A stretch of DNA of 64,000 nt from Rhodococcus sp. ABRD24 (GCF_004328705.1 NZ_CP035319.1:248001-312000), one strand, 5' to 3'; counted from the first letter of the stretch, positions 38,943-48,181 are shown. Translations and numbers: made by a program. Notes: a model not told the origin generated them from the sequence alone.

Positions 38943-40166
38943 TCACTGCCCGGGTGACCATCCCGCGCGCTCCGCCCACTCCCACGCCCGGCGATACCCG
39001 CGGTCGAACCACGGCGCAACCGACTCGACATAGGTCAGCGCAGCCTCGTCGTCGTCGGCGATGGCCGCCGCCTTCGCACTGGCAATCTCCTTGACCTCGA
39101 GGAACTCGAGACGGGCCTGAGCATCGGCGCGCAGCCAGTCGCGCAACAGCAGCGCGAACTGCTGACCAGGCCACCCGTCGACGCGGACGCAGACCCGCGC
39201 TGGACGTCCCGGGTCTGCGGAACCGTGGACGCGGACAGCCCAGAGAGCCGGATCCGCCTCGCCGCCGACGCCATAGACCGGTTTCGGTTCATCGCGGGTA
39301 ACCGAGTCGATCCGCGGGAAGCCGGCAACCGCCAACGGTTCCGCGAGCGCGTCGGCAGCGGCGAGGTCGGCAACGGTGATCTGCACGTCAATCTCGTCGC
39401 GGGCATCGAGCGCCTCGACAGCGGTGGATCCGACGTGGTCGACCCGGATAGCGCGGTCTCCACAGACCGACCGCAACCGTTCGACCAGTCGCGCTCCCTG
39501 CGCTGCCCATTCAGGGTCGGACGGCCGAACGAGCGGCGGTACGGGCACCACCGTGCGGGTCCGCACGTTCCGCTCGAACGGGACGAGCCGGTCCTCGAAC
39601 AACGCGCGCACCTGCGCCTCGATCAGCTCCGGAGAACCGCTGTTGTCGAGCCAGACATCGGCCGCCGACCGGCGTTCGTCGTCAGTGGCCTGGGCCGCCA
39701 TCCGAGCCCTCGCGTCGGACTCCCGCATTCCGCGCACCTCGACGAGACGACGTAGCCGCTCCGCTTCGTCGGCATAGACGACCAGGACGAGGTTGAACGC
39801 CGGCCCCATATGTCCCTCGACGAGCAGGGGAATGTCCTGCACCACGATCCCGTCGGCCGCAGCACCCTCGACAAGTTCGGCGGTCCGCTGGCCGATCCTC
39901 GGATGCAGGATCGAGTTGAGTAGCGCGCGGGATTCACTGCTGCCGAATGCCTGTGCCGCCAGTGCCGGCCGGTCGAGCGCACCGTCAGCCTGCAAGATGC
40001 CGGCCCCGAAGGCGTCGACCAGGGCCGCCAGGCCCGGTGTTCCGGGCTCGACGACCTCGCGCGCTATCAGATCTGCATCCACTATGACCGCGCCCAGTTC
40101 CGCGAGGACTTTCGACACGGTCGACTTGCCGGCTCCAATGCCTCCGGTGAGGCCCACTCTCAACAC
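38943..40166 (-). CDS. coaE: Dephospho-CoA kinase fused to a GrpB/UPF0157 domain
   Basis: Last step of coenzyme A synthesis. From GTG 40166 the product is 407 residues, equal to the fused mycobacterial enzyme. Residues 1-200 are the kinase, with P-loop GLTGGIGAGKSTVSK near residue 5, the acceptor-binding DADLIAREVV and lid region ARARMAAQATDDERR. Residues about 220-407 form a GrpB-type (UPF0157) nucleotidyltransferase-like domain (VDHVGSTAVEALDARDEIDV). In mycobacteria the second domain is reported to help fold the kinase. Frames above the GTG are not conserved. Confidence 0.95.
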   Translation of the reverse strand: MLRVGLTGGIGAGKSTVSKVLAELGAVIVDADLIAREVVEPGTPGLAALVDAFGAGILQADGALDRPALAAQAFGSSESRALLNSILHPRIGQRTAELVEGAAADGIVVQDIPLLVEGHMGPAFNLVLVVYADEAERLRRLVEVRGMRESDARARMAAQATDDERRSAADVWLDNSGSPELIEAQVRALFEDRLVPFERNVRTRTVVPVPPLVRPSDPEWAAQGARLVERLRSVCGDRAIRVDHVGSTAVEALDARDEIDVQITVADLAAADALAEPLAVAGFPRIDSVTRDEPKPVYGVGGEADPALWAVRVHGSADPGRPARVCVRVDGWPGQQFALLLRDWLRADAQARLEFLEVKEIASAKAAAIADDDEAALTYVESVAPWFDRGYRRAWEWAERAGWSPGQ

Positions 40167-40221
40167 GCCGACCAGTCTCGCACTAAACACGCCGAAGATC
40201 ACGAACGACAAATGCAAGGCT

Positions 40222-40250
40222 TTGACCTGCTGGTCCACTAGCCTTTCGAT
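40222..40250 (+). promoter_or_regulatory. Possible promoter of the 70-residue gene
   Basis: TTGACC (40222-40227) and TTCGAT (40245-40250) are spaced by 17 bases and lie 38 bases before the ATG at 40289. The -35 is good, the -10 weak. Confidence 0.35.
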
Positions 40251-40288
40251 TTACGTGCCCGGTCTGCCGATTCCAGAAAAGGAGCTTC

Positions 40289-40501
40289 ATGCCAAGCAAT
40301 CCCGCCCGTAACGGTCGGCACCGTCTCGGCATGGAGAACGGTGTTCACGTGGTCCTGATACCCGAGGTGGCTCTGGCGCTCGCCGAACACCGCCGCAATT
40401 GGTTCACCGGGTTGCTCAGTCCTGCCCGCCACAGTTTCGCGGCCATCCGCAAACGGTCGGCGGCGCAGCCTGTCCGATGGTCGCCCGCCGCGGCCGGCTA
40501 G
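40289..40501 (+). CDS. 70-residue basic protein of unknown function
   Basis: ATG 40289 follows AAAAGGAG by four bases, and the gene ends 22 bases before a perfect terminator hairpin, so expression as a single gene is credible. The sequence is basic (MPSNPARNGRHRLG, AAIRKRSAAQP) with a central helix VHVVLIPEVALALAEHRRNWF. It is not recognised. It is inserted between the divergent coaE and the convergent rpsA. Confidence 0.65.
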   Translation: MPSNPARNGRHRLGMENGVHVVLIPEVALALAEHRRNWFTGLLSPARHSFAAIRKRSAAQPVRWSPAAAG

Positions 40502-40523
40502 CTTCACACGAGATCCTCGAACC

Positions 40524-40558
40524 CGGTGGCCCGGTCCCTCTCAGGGACCGGGCCACCG
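40524..40558 (+). terminator. Terminator after the 70-residue gene
   Basis: Perfect 16-base arms (40524-40539 and 40543-40558) closing a 3-base loop. It lies between convergent genes. Confidence 0.9.
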
Positions 40559-40590
40559 TCGTCCAAGGGGCGCGCGACCACATACGAAAA

Positions 40591-40618
40591 CCCCGGTCCC
40601 GCATACGCAGGACCGGGG
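40591..40618 (-). terminator. rpsA terminator
   Basis: Nine-base GC arms (CCCCGGTCC / GGACCGGGG). On the minus strand they are followed by TTTTCG, 39 bases after the rpsA stop. A classic intrinsic terminator. Confidence 0.88.
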
Positions 40619-40656
40619 TCTCGGTTGTTCAAGCCTGAAGCTTCAGGCCGCTGTGA

Positions 40657-42129
40657 CTAGGCGTTGCCCGACAGCTTCTCACGCAGAGCGGCGAGCTGAG
40701 CATCGCTGGCGAGCGAACCGCCTGCGGACTCGGTGCGCTCCGACGTAGTTTCGTCGGCACCCGACTCGGAGGAGTAGTTGGTGCCCGAAGCACCGGCCGC
40801 GGCCTCGGCAGCCTCGTCGGCAGCCGTCTTCTCCATCTGAGCAGTGTGCATCTTGTGGCGACGCTCGGCCTCGGCGTACCGCGACTCCCACTCTTCACGC
40901 TGCTTGTCGAAGCCCTCGAGCCATTCGTTGGTCTCGGGATCGAAGCCCTCGGGGAAGATGTAGTTGCCCTGGTCGTCGTACGAGTCGGCCATGCCGTACT
41001 TGGACGGATCGAACTCGGCGTTGTAGTCCTCGTTCGCCTGCTTGAGCGACAGCGAGATACGGCGACGCTCCAGGTCGATATCGATGACCTTGACGAGCGC
41101 ATCGTCGCCGACGCCGACAACCTGGTCCGGAACCTCCACGTGGCGCTCGGCCAGCTCGGAGATGTGCACCAGGCCCTCGATTCCCTCCTCGACGCGAACG
41201 AACGCGCCGAACGGGACGAGCTTGGTGACCTTGCCCGGCACGATCTGGCCGATGGCGTGGGTGCGGGCGAACTGACGCCACGGATCTTCCTGGGTCGCCT
41301 TCAGCGACAAGGAGACGCGCTCACGATCCAGGTCGACGTCGAGAACCTCGACGGTGACCTCGGTACCGACCTCGACGACCTCGGACGGGTGATCGATGTG
41401 CTTCCAGGACAGCTCGGAGACGTGAACCAGACCGTCGACGCCACCGAGGTCAACGAAGGCACCGAAGTTGACGATGGAGGACACGACGCCCTTGCGGACC
41501 TGGCCCTTCTGCAGCTGGTGCAGGAACTCGCTGCGGACCTCGGACTGGGTCTGCTCGAGCCATGCGCGACGCGACAGGACCACGTTGTTGCGGTTCTTGT
41601 CGAGCTCGATGATCTTGGCCTCGATCTCCTTGCCGACGTACGGCTGGAGGTCACGGACACGGCGCATCTCGACCAGGGAAGCGGGGAGGAAGCCACGCAG
41701 GCCGATGTCGAGGATGAGGCCACCCTTGACGACCTCGATGACGGTGCCCTTGACGGCCTCGTCCTTCTCCTTGAGCTCCTCGATGGTGCCCCAGGCGCGC
41801 TCGTACTGAGCACGCTTCTTCGACAGGATCAGTCGACCTTCCTTGTCCTCCTTGGTGAGGACCAGGGCTTCGACCTCATCGCCCACGGAGACGACCTCAT
41901 TGGGGTCGACGTCGTGCTTGATGGAGAGCTCACGGGAAGGGATGACGCCTTCGGTCTTGTAACCGATGTCGAGCAGGACCTCGTCGCGGTCGACCTTGAC
42001 GATGGTGCCTTCGACGATGTCGCCATCGTTGAAGTACTTGATCGTGGCGTCGATGGCGGCGAGGAAGTCCTCGGCGGAGCCGATGTCGTTGACGGCTACC
42101 TGCGGCGAGGTCACGGTGTTGGAGGGCAT
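40657..42129 (-). CDS. rpsA: 30S ribosomal protein bS1
   Basis: mRNA-binding ribosomal protein. ATG 42129 (PSNTVTSPQVAVNDIG) gives 490 residues with four S1 OB-fold repeats: YFNDGDIVEGTIVKVDRD, EAVKGTVIEVVKGGLILD, GQVRKGVVSSIVNFGAFVD and GQIVPGKVTKLVPFGAFVR. It ends in an acidic, Ala/Ser-rich tail with KLSGNA. This is the actinobacterial four-repeat form. The frame above the ATG is leader sequence. A long leader of more than 150 bases separates it from the divergent methyltransferase gene, leaving room for autoregulation. Confidence 0.97.
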   Translation of the reverse strand: MPSNTVTSPQVAVNDIGSAEDFLAAIDATIKYFNDGDIVEGTIVKVDRDEVLLDIGYKTEGVIPSRELSIKHDVDPNEVVSVGDEVEALVLTKEDKEGRLILSKKRAQYERAWGTIEELKEKDEAVKGTVIEVVKGGLILDIGLRGFLPASLVEMRRVRDLQPYVGKEIEAKIIELDKNRNNVVLSRRAWLEQTQSEVRSEFLHQLQKGQVRKGVVSSIVNFGAFVDLGGVDGLVHVSELSWKHIDHPSEVVEVGTEVTVEVLDVDLDRERVSLSLKATQEDPWRQFARTHAIGQIVPGKVTKLVPFGAFVRVEEGIEGLVHISELAERHVEVPDQVVGVGDDALVKVIDIDLERRRISLSLKQANEDYNAEFDPSKYGMADSYDDQGNYIFPEGFDPETNEWLEGFDKQREEWESRYAEAERRHKMHTAQMEKTAADEAAEAAAGASGTNYSSESGADETTSERTESAGGSLASDAQLAALREKLSGNA

Positions 42130-42419
42130 GTGTTGAGTTGCTCCGGACGGGTTGTTAGTCGGTTGGTTGTGTTCTGTCAGACAGGTGGACCGGCATGACG
42201 TAGATTCCGGCACAACACCGAAACCGACCCGACATCCAGTCCCCCGCGAGGCTTCCGTACCGACCCTGCAGCCGAAACAGCAACCGGCATGGGTTCGCAC
42301 CGAAGACACTCGCGAGCAACAGGGTACGCGACCTCGAGCTAGCTGGGCAAACCCCGGCACTGCGCTGCCGATTCACCTGGCGGTTCCATCCACGACCGGA
42401 CTCTCTACCCTTGACGACC

Positions 42420-43268
42420 ATGTCCGACGATCGCCATGCCGCCGCCATCTCCACGCTCGGAACGAGCGGGGTGAGCCGTACCCGAATCGGGTCCGCGGAC
42501 AGCGAACGGGCCAGTCGCGCGTGGTGGGATGCCGACGCCGACGACTACCACCGCACGCACGGCGAGTTTCTCGGTGTCGATTCCACCGCGGGTGAGTTCG
42601 TCTGGTGCCCGGAGGGCCTGCACGAGGGCGACATTCGACTCCTCGGGGACATCGCGGGGAAGCAGATCCTCGAGGTCGGCTGTGGATCCGCGCCGTGCGC
42701 ACGCTGGCTCGCCGGACAGGGTGCCCACGCGGTAGGCCTGGACCTGTCTATGGGCATGCTCGCCCGCGGCCGGGACGCGATCGAGCGAGGCGGGCCGGCG
42801 GTGCCGCTGGTGCAGGCCGGAGCCGAGACGCTGCCGTTCCTCGACGAGAGCTTCGACATCGCATGCTCAGCCTTCGGCGCGGTGCCATTCGTCGCCGATT
42901 CCGCGCGGGTGATGCGGGAGGTGGCCAGGGTGCTGCGACCCGGCGGCCTGTGGGTGTTCGCCGTCAATCACCCGATCCGCTGGATCTTCCCCGACGACCC
43001 CGGACCCCTCGGCCTCACTGCGGCGCTGTCGTACTTCGACCGGACCCCGTACGTCGAGGTCGATGACGAAGGGGTGCCGACATACGTCGAACACCACCGG
43101 ACGATCGGCGACCGGGTTCGCGAGGCCGTCGCGGCGGGACTCGAGATCCGCGACATCGTCGAGCCGGAATGGCCCGAGTGGCTGGACCGCGAGTGGGGGC
43201 AGTGGAGCCCGCTGCGTGGTCAACTCTTCCCCGGCACGGCCATTTTCGTCACCCGCAAGCCCGACTGA
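42420..43268 (+). CDS. Class I SAM-dependent methyltransferase
   Basis: About 282 residues from MSDDRHAAA (an ATG three codons earlier is also possible). Motif I is ILEVGCGSAPCARWLAGQG, acidic motif VGLDLSMGMLARG, and post-I CSAFGAVPFVADSARVMREVARVLRPGGLWVFAV. The protein resembles small-molecule (ubiquinone/menaquinone- or UbiE-type) methyltransferases. The substrate is unknown. The gene is divergent from rpsA with a 290-base shared control region. Confidence 0.85.
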   Translation: MSDDRHAAAISTLGTSGVSRTRIGSADSERASRAWWDADADDYHRTHGEFLGVDSTAGEFVWCPEGLHEGDIRLLGDIAGKQILEVGCGSAPCARWLAGQGAHAVGLDLSMGMLARGRDAIERGGPAVPLVQAGAETLPFLDESFDIACSAFGAVPFVADSARVMREVARVLRPGGLWVFAVNHPIRWIFPDDPGPLGLTAALSYFDRTPYVEVDDEGVPTYVEHHRTIGDRVREAVAAGLEIRDIVEPEWPEWLDREWGQWSPLRGQLFPGTAIFVTRKPD

Positions 43269-43281
43269 CGACTCCGCCGGC

Positions 43282-43443
43282 TCACGTCTCCTTGCGGGTG
43301 CCGCGGCCGACCTGGTCGAGCGCGAGCCGTAACGCGTATTCGAGCTGCGCGTTGACGCTGCGCAGATCGTCGGCCGCCCACTTCGCGACAGCCTCGTACA
43401 CAGCGGGATCCAACCGCAGCAGCACTTTCTTCCGCTCGACCAC
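43282..43443 (-). CDS. Ribbon-helix-helix DNA-binding protein, 53 residues
   Basis: Read on the minus strand from GTG 43443, 20 bases after the SPFH gene, to TGA 43282. The translation KKVLLRLDPAVYEAVAKW followed by AADDLRSVNAQLEYALRLAL is the Arc/CopG ribbon-helix-helix pattern, with a beta strand of alternating residues and two helices. Such proteins dimerise and bind tandem short repeats. The SPFH gene above it has three phased GATATC repeats in its promoter, which makes this a candidate local repressor. Too short for usual ORF cut-offs, but the motif is clear. Confidence 0.78.
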   Translation of the reverse strand: MVERKKVLLRLDPAVYEAVAKWAADDLRSVNAQLEYALRLALDQVGRGTRKET

Positions 43444-43463
43444 CGGTCAGCACCCAGACCGCG

Positions 43464-44312
43464 TCACGAGTACAGGGAACCCGCGTTGACCACCGGCTGC
43501 GTCGCCTTGTCCCCGCACAGGACGACCAGCAGGTTGGATACCATCGCAGCCTTGCGTTCCTCATCCAGTTCGACCACTCCCTGCTCCGACAATCGCTCGA
43601 GCGCGAGCCCCACCATTCCCACGGCACCCTCCACGATGTGGGTGCGCGCGGCGACGACTTGCGCCGCCTGCTGACGGACAAGCATGGCCTGAGCGATCTC
43701 CGGCGCGTACGCCAGGTGGGTGATGCGCGCCTCGACGAGCTCGACGCCGGCAAGTTCGGTGCGCTCACTGAGCTCGGAGGTCAGCTCCGCGGCAACCTCG
43801 CTGCCGTCACGCAGGCTCGTGCGACCGACCTCGTGCGAGTCGTACGGGTGACTGGTGGCAAGGTGCCGAACCGCCGCCTCCGACTGGATCGCGACGTACT
43901 CCTCGTAGTCGTCGACCGCGAAAGTGGCCTTACCGCTGTCCGCCACCTTGTATACGACGACGGCCGCGATCTCGACGGGATTGCCGTCGGCGTCGTTGAC
44001 CTTGAGCTTGGCTGTCTCGAAGTTCCGGACCCGCAACGTGATCCGCTTCTTGGTGGTCAACGGAATCACCCACTGGAACCCAGCGGCCGAGACGGACCCG
44101 ACGTAGCGACCGAGGAACTGCACAACGCGCGCCTCGTTCGGATTGATCACGGTGAACCCGGTCAATACCACGAGTGCGACCAGGGCCAGTAGCACCGCCG
44201 CCGCGATGCCTGCCGCAGTCTCGGTCAGCGCCGCGAGTGCGGCCGCAGCGGCCACCACCACGAACCCGGCCAGCACCGCGAACCCGTTCAACCGAAATGC
44301 TCGACGCTCCAT
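43464..44312 (-). CDS. SPFH/stomatin-like membrane protein
   Basis: The 282-residue protein has two N-terminal membrane helices (FAVLAGFVVVAAAAALAAL and AAAVLLALVALVVLTGF). An SPFH domain follows (NPNEARVVQFLGRYVGSV ... GFQWVIPLTTKKRITLRVRNFE) and a C-terminal helical region with ARITHLAYAPEIAQAML. SPFH proteins scaffold membrane microdomains and associate with proteases or stress responses. Immediately downstream is a ribbon-helix-helix gene, and upstream is an AT-rich promoter with phased repeats. Confidence 0.88.
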   Translation of the reverse strand: MERRAFRLNGFAVLAGFVVVAAAAALAALTETAAGIAAAVLLALVALVVLTGFTVINPNEARVVQFLGRYVGSVSAAGFQWVIPLTTKKRITLRVRNFETAKLKVNDADGNPVEIAAVVVYKVADSGKATFAVDDYEEYVAIQSEAAVRHLATSHPYDSHEVGRTSLRDGSEVAAELTSELSERTELAGVELVEARITHLAYAPEIAQAMLVRQQAAQVVAARTHIVEGAVGMVGLALERLSEQGVVELDEERKAAMVSNLLVVLCGDKATQPVVNAGSLYS

Positions 44313-44332
44313 CGTTGGCCAACCTCTCGAAG

Positions 44333-44360
44333 AATATCAATGTGATATCACCACGATATC
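44333..44360. promoter_or_regulatory. Three GATATC-type repeats at 11-bp phasing before the SPFH gene
   Basis: AATATC at 44333, GATATC at 44344 and GATATC at 44355 are each separated by exactly 11 bases, one helical turn, and lie 21-48 bases above the SPFH ATG. Same-face tandem half-sites are typical for ribbon-helix-helix operators. The region is markedly AT-rich. Confidence 0.65.
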
Positions 44361-44392
44361 TTACGGCCAACCGGGATCGACCACCGACCCGG

Positions 44393-45154
44393 TCACAGGA
44401 GCTTCGAGAGAAACTCCTTCGTGCGCTCCTGCTGCGGGTTGGCGAGCAACTCGCGCGGATCGCCCGACTCGACGACGACGCCGCCGTCCATGAAGACCAA
44501 TTGGTCGGCGACCTCACGTGCGAAGCCCATCTCGTGGGTGACGACGATCATCGTCATTCCTTCCTTCGCAAGCTGTTTCATCACCGCCAGCACCTCACCG
44601 ACCAGTTCGGGGTCGAGTGCGGAGGTCGGCTCGTCGAACAACATGAGCTTCGGGTCCATCGCGAGGGCTCGCGCGATCGCCACGCGCTGTTGCTGACCTC
44701 CCGACAGCTGGGCCGGGTATGCACTCGCCTTCTCCGCCATCCCCACTTGCTCCAACAGATCGACGGCCCGCTCGATCGCCTTGGCCCGAGGCACCTTCTT
44801 CACCTGGACCGGGGCCTCGATGATGTTCTCGAGCGCCGTGCGGTGCGGGAACAGATTGAAGTGCTGAAACACCATGCCGATGTCTCGGCGCTGCCGAGCG
44901 GAGGCGCGGGGGCTCAATTCGTACAACTTGCCGGCACGCTCGGCATACCCGACCAATTCGCCGTCGACGTACAGGCGACCGGCGTCGACCCGTTCGAGAT
45001 GATTGATGCAGCGCAGGAACGTCGATTTCCCCGAGCCCGACGGCCCGACCAGGCACATGACCGCACCTCGTTCCACCTCGAGCGACACCCCGCGCAGCAC
45101 CTTCAGTGCGCCGAAGTTCTTGCACACCCGATCCGCCTCGACCATGGCCGTCAT
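44393..45154 (-). CDS. Polar amino-acid ABC transporter ATP-binding protein
   Basis: Cytoplasmic ATPase of a type I importer, 253 residues. Walker [14 protein letters not shown] near residue 37, Q-loop [11 protein letters not shown], signature [15 protein letters not shown], Walker [15 protein letters not shown] and H-loop VVTHEMGFA match the GlnQ/HisP family. It starts at ATG 45154 or three codons on (MVEADRV), five bases after the permease stop. It is last in the order dehydrogenase - binding protein - permease - ATPase. Confidence 0.93.
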   Translation of the reverse strand: MTAMVEADRVCKNFGALKVLRGVSLEVERGAVMCLVGPSGSGKSTFLRCINHLERVDAGRLYVDGELVGYAERAGKLYELSPRASARQRRDIGMVFQHFNLFPHRTALENIIEAPVQVKKVPRAKAIERAVDLLEQVGMAEKASAYPAQLSGGQQQRVAIARALAMDPKLMLFDEPTSALDPELVGEVLAVMKQLAKEGMTMIVVTHEMGFAREVADQLVFMDGGVVVESGDPRELLANPQQERTKEFLSKLL

Positions 45155-45158
45155 CTAG

Positions 45159-46136
45159 TCACCCCCCCGGCGCATCCGGCAGCGTTCGGGCGTCGGAAGT
45201 CATGGCGACCGGCCGCCCCTGCGCATCGGCGAGGGCCTGCAACTGGCGGGCGGTCAAGGTCCGCGACACCCCTCTCGAGTAGTACCGCTCGAGGTAGAAC
45301 TGGCCGATCATCAGGATGCTGGTGATGACCAGGTACCACGTGGCCGCGACGAGCAGCAGCGGGATCGGATGGAAGTTGGCGCCGGAGATGTCCCGGGCAC
45401 GGCCGTACAACTCGCCGCTGAAAGACACCGCACTAACCAGCGAGGTGGTCTTGAGCAGGCTGATCAGCTCGTTGCCGGTGGGCGGAATGATCACCCGCAT
45501 CGCCTGCGGCAGGACCGTCCGGCGCATGGTCTGCGACCACGACATGCCGAGCGCAGTCGACGCCTCCGTCTGTCCCTCACTCACCGAATTCACTCCTGCC
45601 CGGACGATCTCGGCCATATACGCGGCCTCGTTGAGACCGAGACCGATGACGGCGAACAGAAAGGCCGCGTTGAGCGCCTGAATATCGATGTGCGCGAACT
45701 GGTGGACGAAAGGGACACCTAGATCCAGCGTCTTGTAGATCGAGGGGAACAGTCCCCAGAACACCAGTTGCACGTAGACTGGCGTTCCTCGAAAGACCCA
45801 CAGGTACACCCAGGATGCCGTCTGCAGCACGGGATTCGGGGACAGCCGCATCACGGCCAGGATCACACCCAGCACGATCGCAAGCGACATGGCGAGTATC
45901 GTCATCTGAATCGTCGTCCACGCGGCGGCGGTGATCCGCTTGTCGAACACGTACTGGCCGTAGATATCCCACTCGAAGGCCGTGTTGGTGGCGGCGCCGT
46001 ACACGAACAATCCGAACAGCGCGAACACGCTCACGGCGGCGATCCAGCGCCCCGGGTGACGCAGCGGAACGGCCTTGATCGGCGCCGGCTCGGATTCGGC
46101 CGCAATGTAGGCCGATCGACTCTCCTTGGCTGACAT
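45159..46136 (-). CDS. Polar amino-acid ABC transporter permease
   Basis: The 325-residue protein has an extended cytoplasmic N-terminus, then a single helix (AAVSVFALFGLFVYGAA), and a HisM/GlnP-type core with helices around TIQMTILAMSLAIVLGVILAV, AAFLFAVIGLGLNEAAYMAEIV and SILMIGQFYLERYYS. The EAA loop ASTALGMSWSQTMRRTVLPQAMR (quoted in part) contacts the ATPase. The N-terminal extension with an additional helix is common in actinobacterial members. Confidence 0.92.
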   Translation of the reverse strand: MSAKESRSAYIAAESEPAPIKAVPLRHPGRWIAAVSVFALFGLFVYGAATNTAFEWDIYGQYVFDKRITAAAWTTIQMTILAMSLAIVLGVILAVMRLSPNPVLQTASWVYLWVFRGTPVYVQLVFWGLFPSIYKTLDLGVPFVHQFAHIDIQALNAAFLFAVIGLGLNEAAYMAEIVRAGVNSVSEGQTEASTALGMSWSQTMRRTVLPQAMRVIIPPTGNELISLLKTTSLVSAVSFSGELYGRARDISGANFHPIPLLLVAATWYLVITSILMIGQFYLERYYSRGVSRTLTARQLQALADAQGRPVAMTSDARTLPDAPGG

Positions 46137-46154
46137 GGCTTTCCGCTCCCGTCC

Positions 46155-47087
46155 TCAGGTGGTCGCCCCGTTGATGAGCGATGTTTCGATCAGGCCTGCA
46201 CCGACACCCCACGCGTCGGCGATCCGCGCATACTGACCGCCGTCGATGAGGTACTGCATGCCCTGCTGCAGCACTGGCGCCAGCGGCGATCCCTTCGCCA
46301 CCACCCAGCCGTACGGCGCGGAGTCGAACACCTCGCCAGCGGGCTCGATTCGGCCGCCGCTACGTTTGATCGCGTATGCCGTGACCGGAGAATCCGCCGA
46401 CAGTGCATCGATCCGCCCGAGGATCAGCGCATTGGCTGCGTCGTCCTGGCTGTCGTACTTGATCTTCTCGATGGGCGGCTTCCCGGCGGCGACGCAGGCC
46501 GCGCTCTTGGCGGGTACCTCGTCGATGTCCTCGATCGTGGTGGTCTGCACGCCCACCCGCAGTCCGCAGGCGTTGTTCGGATCGATCGGGTCGCCCGGCC
46601 GCTGAGCCCACTGCACGCCGGCGCTGTAGTAGGTGACGAAGTCGACCGACTTCTCCCGCTCCAAGGTGTCGGTGAACGAGGACATCCCGAGGTTGAACGT
46701 GCCCGCCTGGACCGCCGGGATGATCTTGTCGAAATCGGCCTGTTTGTAGTCGACGCTCAGCCCGAGCACCTGGCCGACCGCATTCAGGAGGTCGACGTCG
46801 AAACCCACGATCTTGCCGTTCTCGTCCTTGAACTCATTGGGGGCGTAGGGAATGTTGACTCCCACCACCAGGCGGCCCGACGCCGCGATCTCCGACGGCA
46901 CCTGCGCGGCTATCGACGCGACCTCCTGCAGTTCCACCCCCGAGACGACCGGCACGAGACCCTCGTTGTTGCTCACGCATCCCGCGGAGCCGAGCGCGAG
47001 GGCGCCTATGACGACGACTCCGACCACGTGCGCGAGCAGGCCCGGCCCGAGACTCCGTGTGCGTCCGACCATGCTGCGGGCAATCAT
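46155..47087 (-). CDS. Amino-acid ABC transporter substrate-binding lipoprotein
   Basis: From ATG 47087 it is 310 residues, overlapping the dehydrogenase stop by four bases. The hydrophobic signal VVGVVVIGALALGSAGC ends in a lipobox-like SAGC, so lipid anchoring outside the membrane is expected. The SBP family 3 fold follows: GRLVVGVNIPYAPNEFKDEN, GFDVDLLNAVGQVLGL, AGTFNLGMSSFTDTLERE and GLRVGVQTTTIEDI. The family binds polar amino acids or similar zwitterions. Ligand identity is not readable; the adjacent dehydrogenase suggests a hydroxy-dicarboxylate or related compound as one alternative. Confidence 0.9.
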   Translation of the reverse strand: MIARSMVGRTRSLGPGLLAHVVGVVVIGALALGSAGCVSNNEGLVPVVSGVELQEVASIAAQVPSEIAASGRLVVGVNIPYAPNEFKDENGKIVGFDVDLLNAVGQVLGLSVDYKQADFDKIIPAVQAGTFNLGMSSFTDTLEREKSVDFVTYYSAGVQWAQRPGDPIDPNNACGLRVGVQTTTIEDIDEVPAKSAACVAAGKPPIEKIKYDSQDDAANALILGRIDALSADSPVTAYAIKRSGGRIEPAGEVFDSAPYGWVVAKGSPLAPVLQQGMQYLIDGGQYARIADAWGVGAGLIETSLINGATT

Positions 47088-48181
47088 CGGCGTAGGACCC
47101 GTGCGACGACGGACTCGGTGAACTCGCTCGTCGACGCCAGCCCACCGAGATCGGTTGTCGCGATCCCGGACTCCACGGTGCGTTCGACGGCACTCCGAAT
47201 CCGCGCGGCCGCGGCCGCAAACCCGTGCCCGCGTCCACTCGATTCGAGCCACTCCAGCATCATCGCAGCCGAGAGCATCAGCGCCGTAGGGTTTGCGCGG
47301 TTGCGCCCGGAGATGTCGGGCGCCGCCCCGTGCGCGGCCTGCGCCATCGCCTTGGATGCGGAGGCATTGATCGAAGCGGCGATACCGAGCGAGCCGGACA
47401 GCTCACCTGCCAGGTCGGAAAGGATGTCGCCGAACATGTTCTCGGTGACGATCACGTCGTATTCCTCGCCGCGCCGCACCAGGTAGGCCGCCATCGCGTC
47501 CACGTGCTCGTCATCGATCCGGACATCGGGATAGTGCCGCCCCACCTCGCGGCACACGTCCCGGAACAGGCCGGTGGTCTTGGACAGAACATTCGCCTTG
47601 TGCACCACCGTCACTCGCTTGCGCCGACGCCGCGCAAGTTCGAATGCGGTGTGGGCGATTCGCTCGCATGCCTGCCGGGTCACCACCCCGACCGCCATCG
47701 CAACGTCCGGCGTGGGCATGAACTCGCCGCCGCCCGCGAACATATTGCGATCGGCGTAAAAGCCCTCGGTGTTCTCCCGGACGATCACGAGATCCATCCC
47801 CGGGGACACCGCCCGCACCCCGGGCAACGCCCGGGCCGGCCTGATGTTCGCGAAGAGGTCGAAGCGTTTCCGGATGGTGCCACCAGGGGTGAGCTGCGAC
47901 CGGAACGGCTCGGGATAGGACGCGCTGTCATGCGGTCCGAGGATCCACGAGTCGAGAGCAGCCAACGCGACGAGCGTGCTCTCCGGGATGGGTGTGCCGT
48001 GTGAGGCGATCGCGTCGAATCCGATCGGCAGCGGGACCCAGTGCACGTCTGGCAGACCGACCGCAGCAACCGCGGTGTCGACGACGACGCGCGTGGCGGG
48101 AACGATCTCCTGGCCGATGCCGTCGCCCAGCAGCAATCCGATCCGCGGATTCGGCAAATCACCTGTACTCGCGCTGCTCAT
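47084..48181 (-). CDS. Isocitrate/isopropylmalate/tartrate-type dehydrogenase
   Basis: NAD(P)-dependent beta-decarboxylating dehydrogenase, 365 residues from ATG 48181. Evidence: LLLGDGIGQEIVPAT, RENTEGFYADRN (substrate phosphate/carboxylate loop), VTVVHKANVLSKTTGLF with the catalytic Lys, and DIGVTENMFGDILSD-like VIVTENMFGDILSDL with the metal Asp. The RENTEGFYAD pattern leans toward the isocitrate, homoisocitrate or tartrate branches rather than leuB. It is translationally coupled (ATGA) to the transporter binding protein, so it probably oxidises an imported compound. Confidence 0.85.
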   Translation of the reverse strand: MSSASTGDLPNPRIGLLLGDGIGQEIVPATRVVVDTAVAAVGLPDVHWVPLPIGFDAIASHGTPIPESTLVALAALDSWILGPHDSASYPEPFRSQLTPGGTIRKRFDLFANIRPARALPGVRAVSPGMDLVIVRENTEGFYADRNMFAGGGEFMPTPDVAMAVGVVTRQACERIAHTAFELARRRRKRVTVVHKANVLSKTTGLFRDVCREVGRHYPDVRIDDEHVDAMAAYLVRRGEEYDVIVTENMFGDILSDLAGELSGSLGIAASINASASKAMAQAAHGAAPDISGRNRANPTALMLSAAMMLEWLESSGRGHGFAAAAARIRSAVERTVESGIATTDLGGLASTSEFTESVVARVLRR

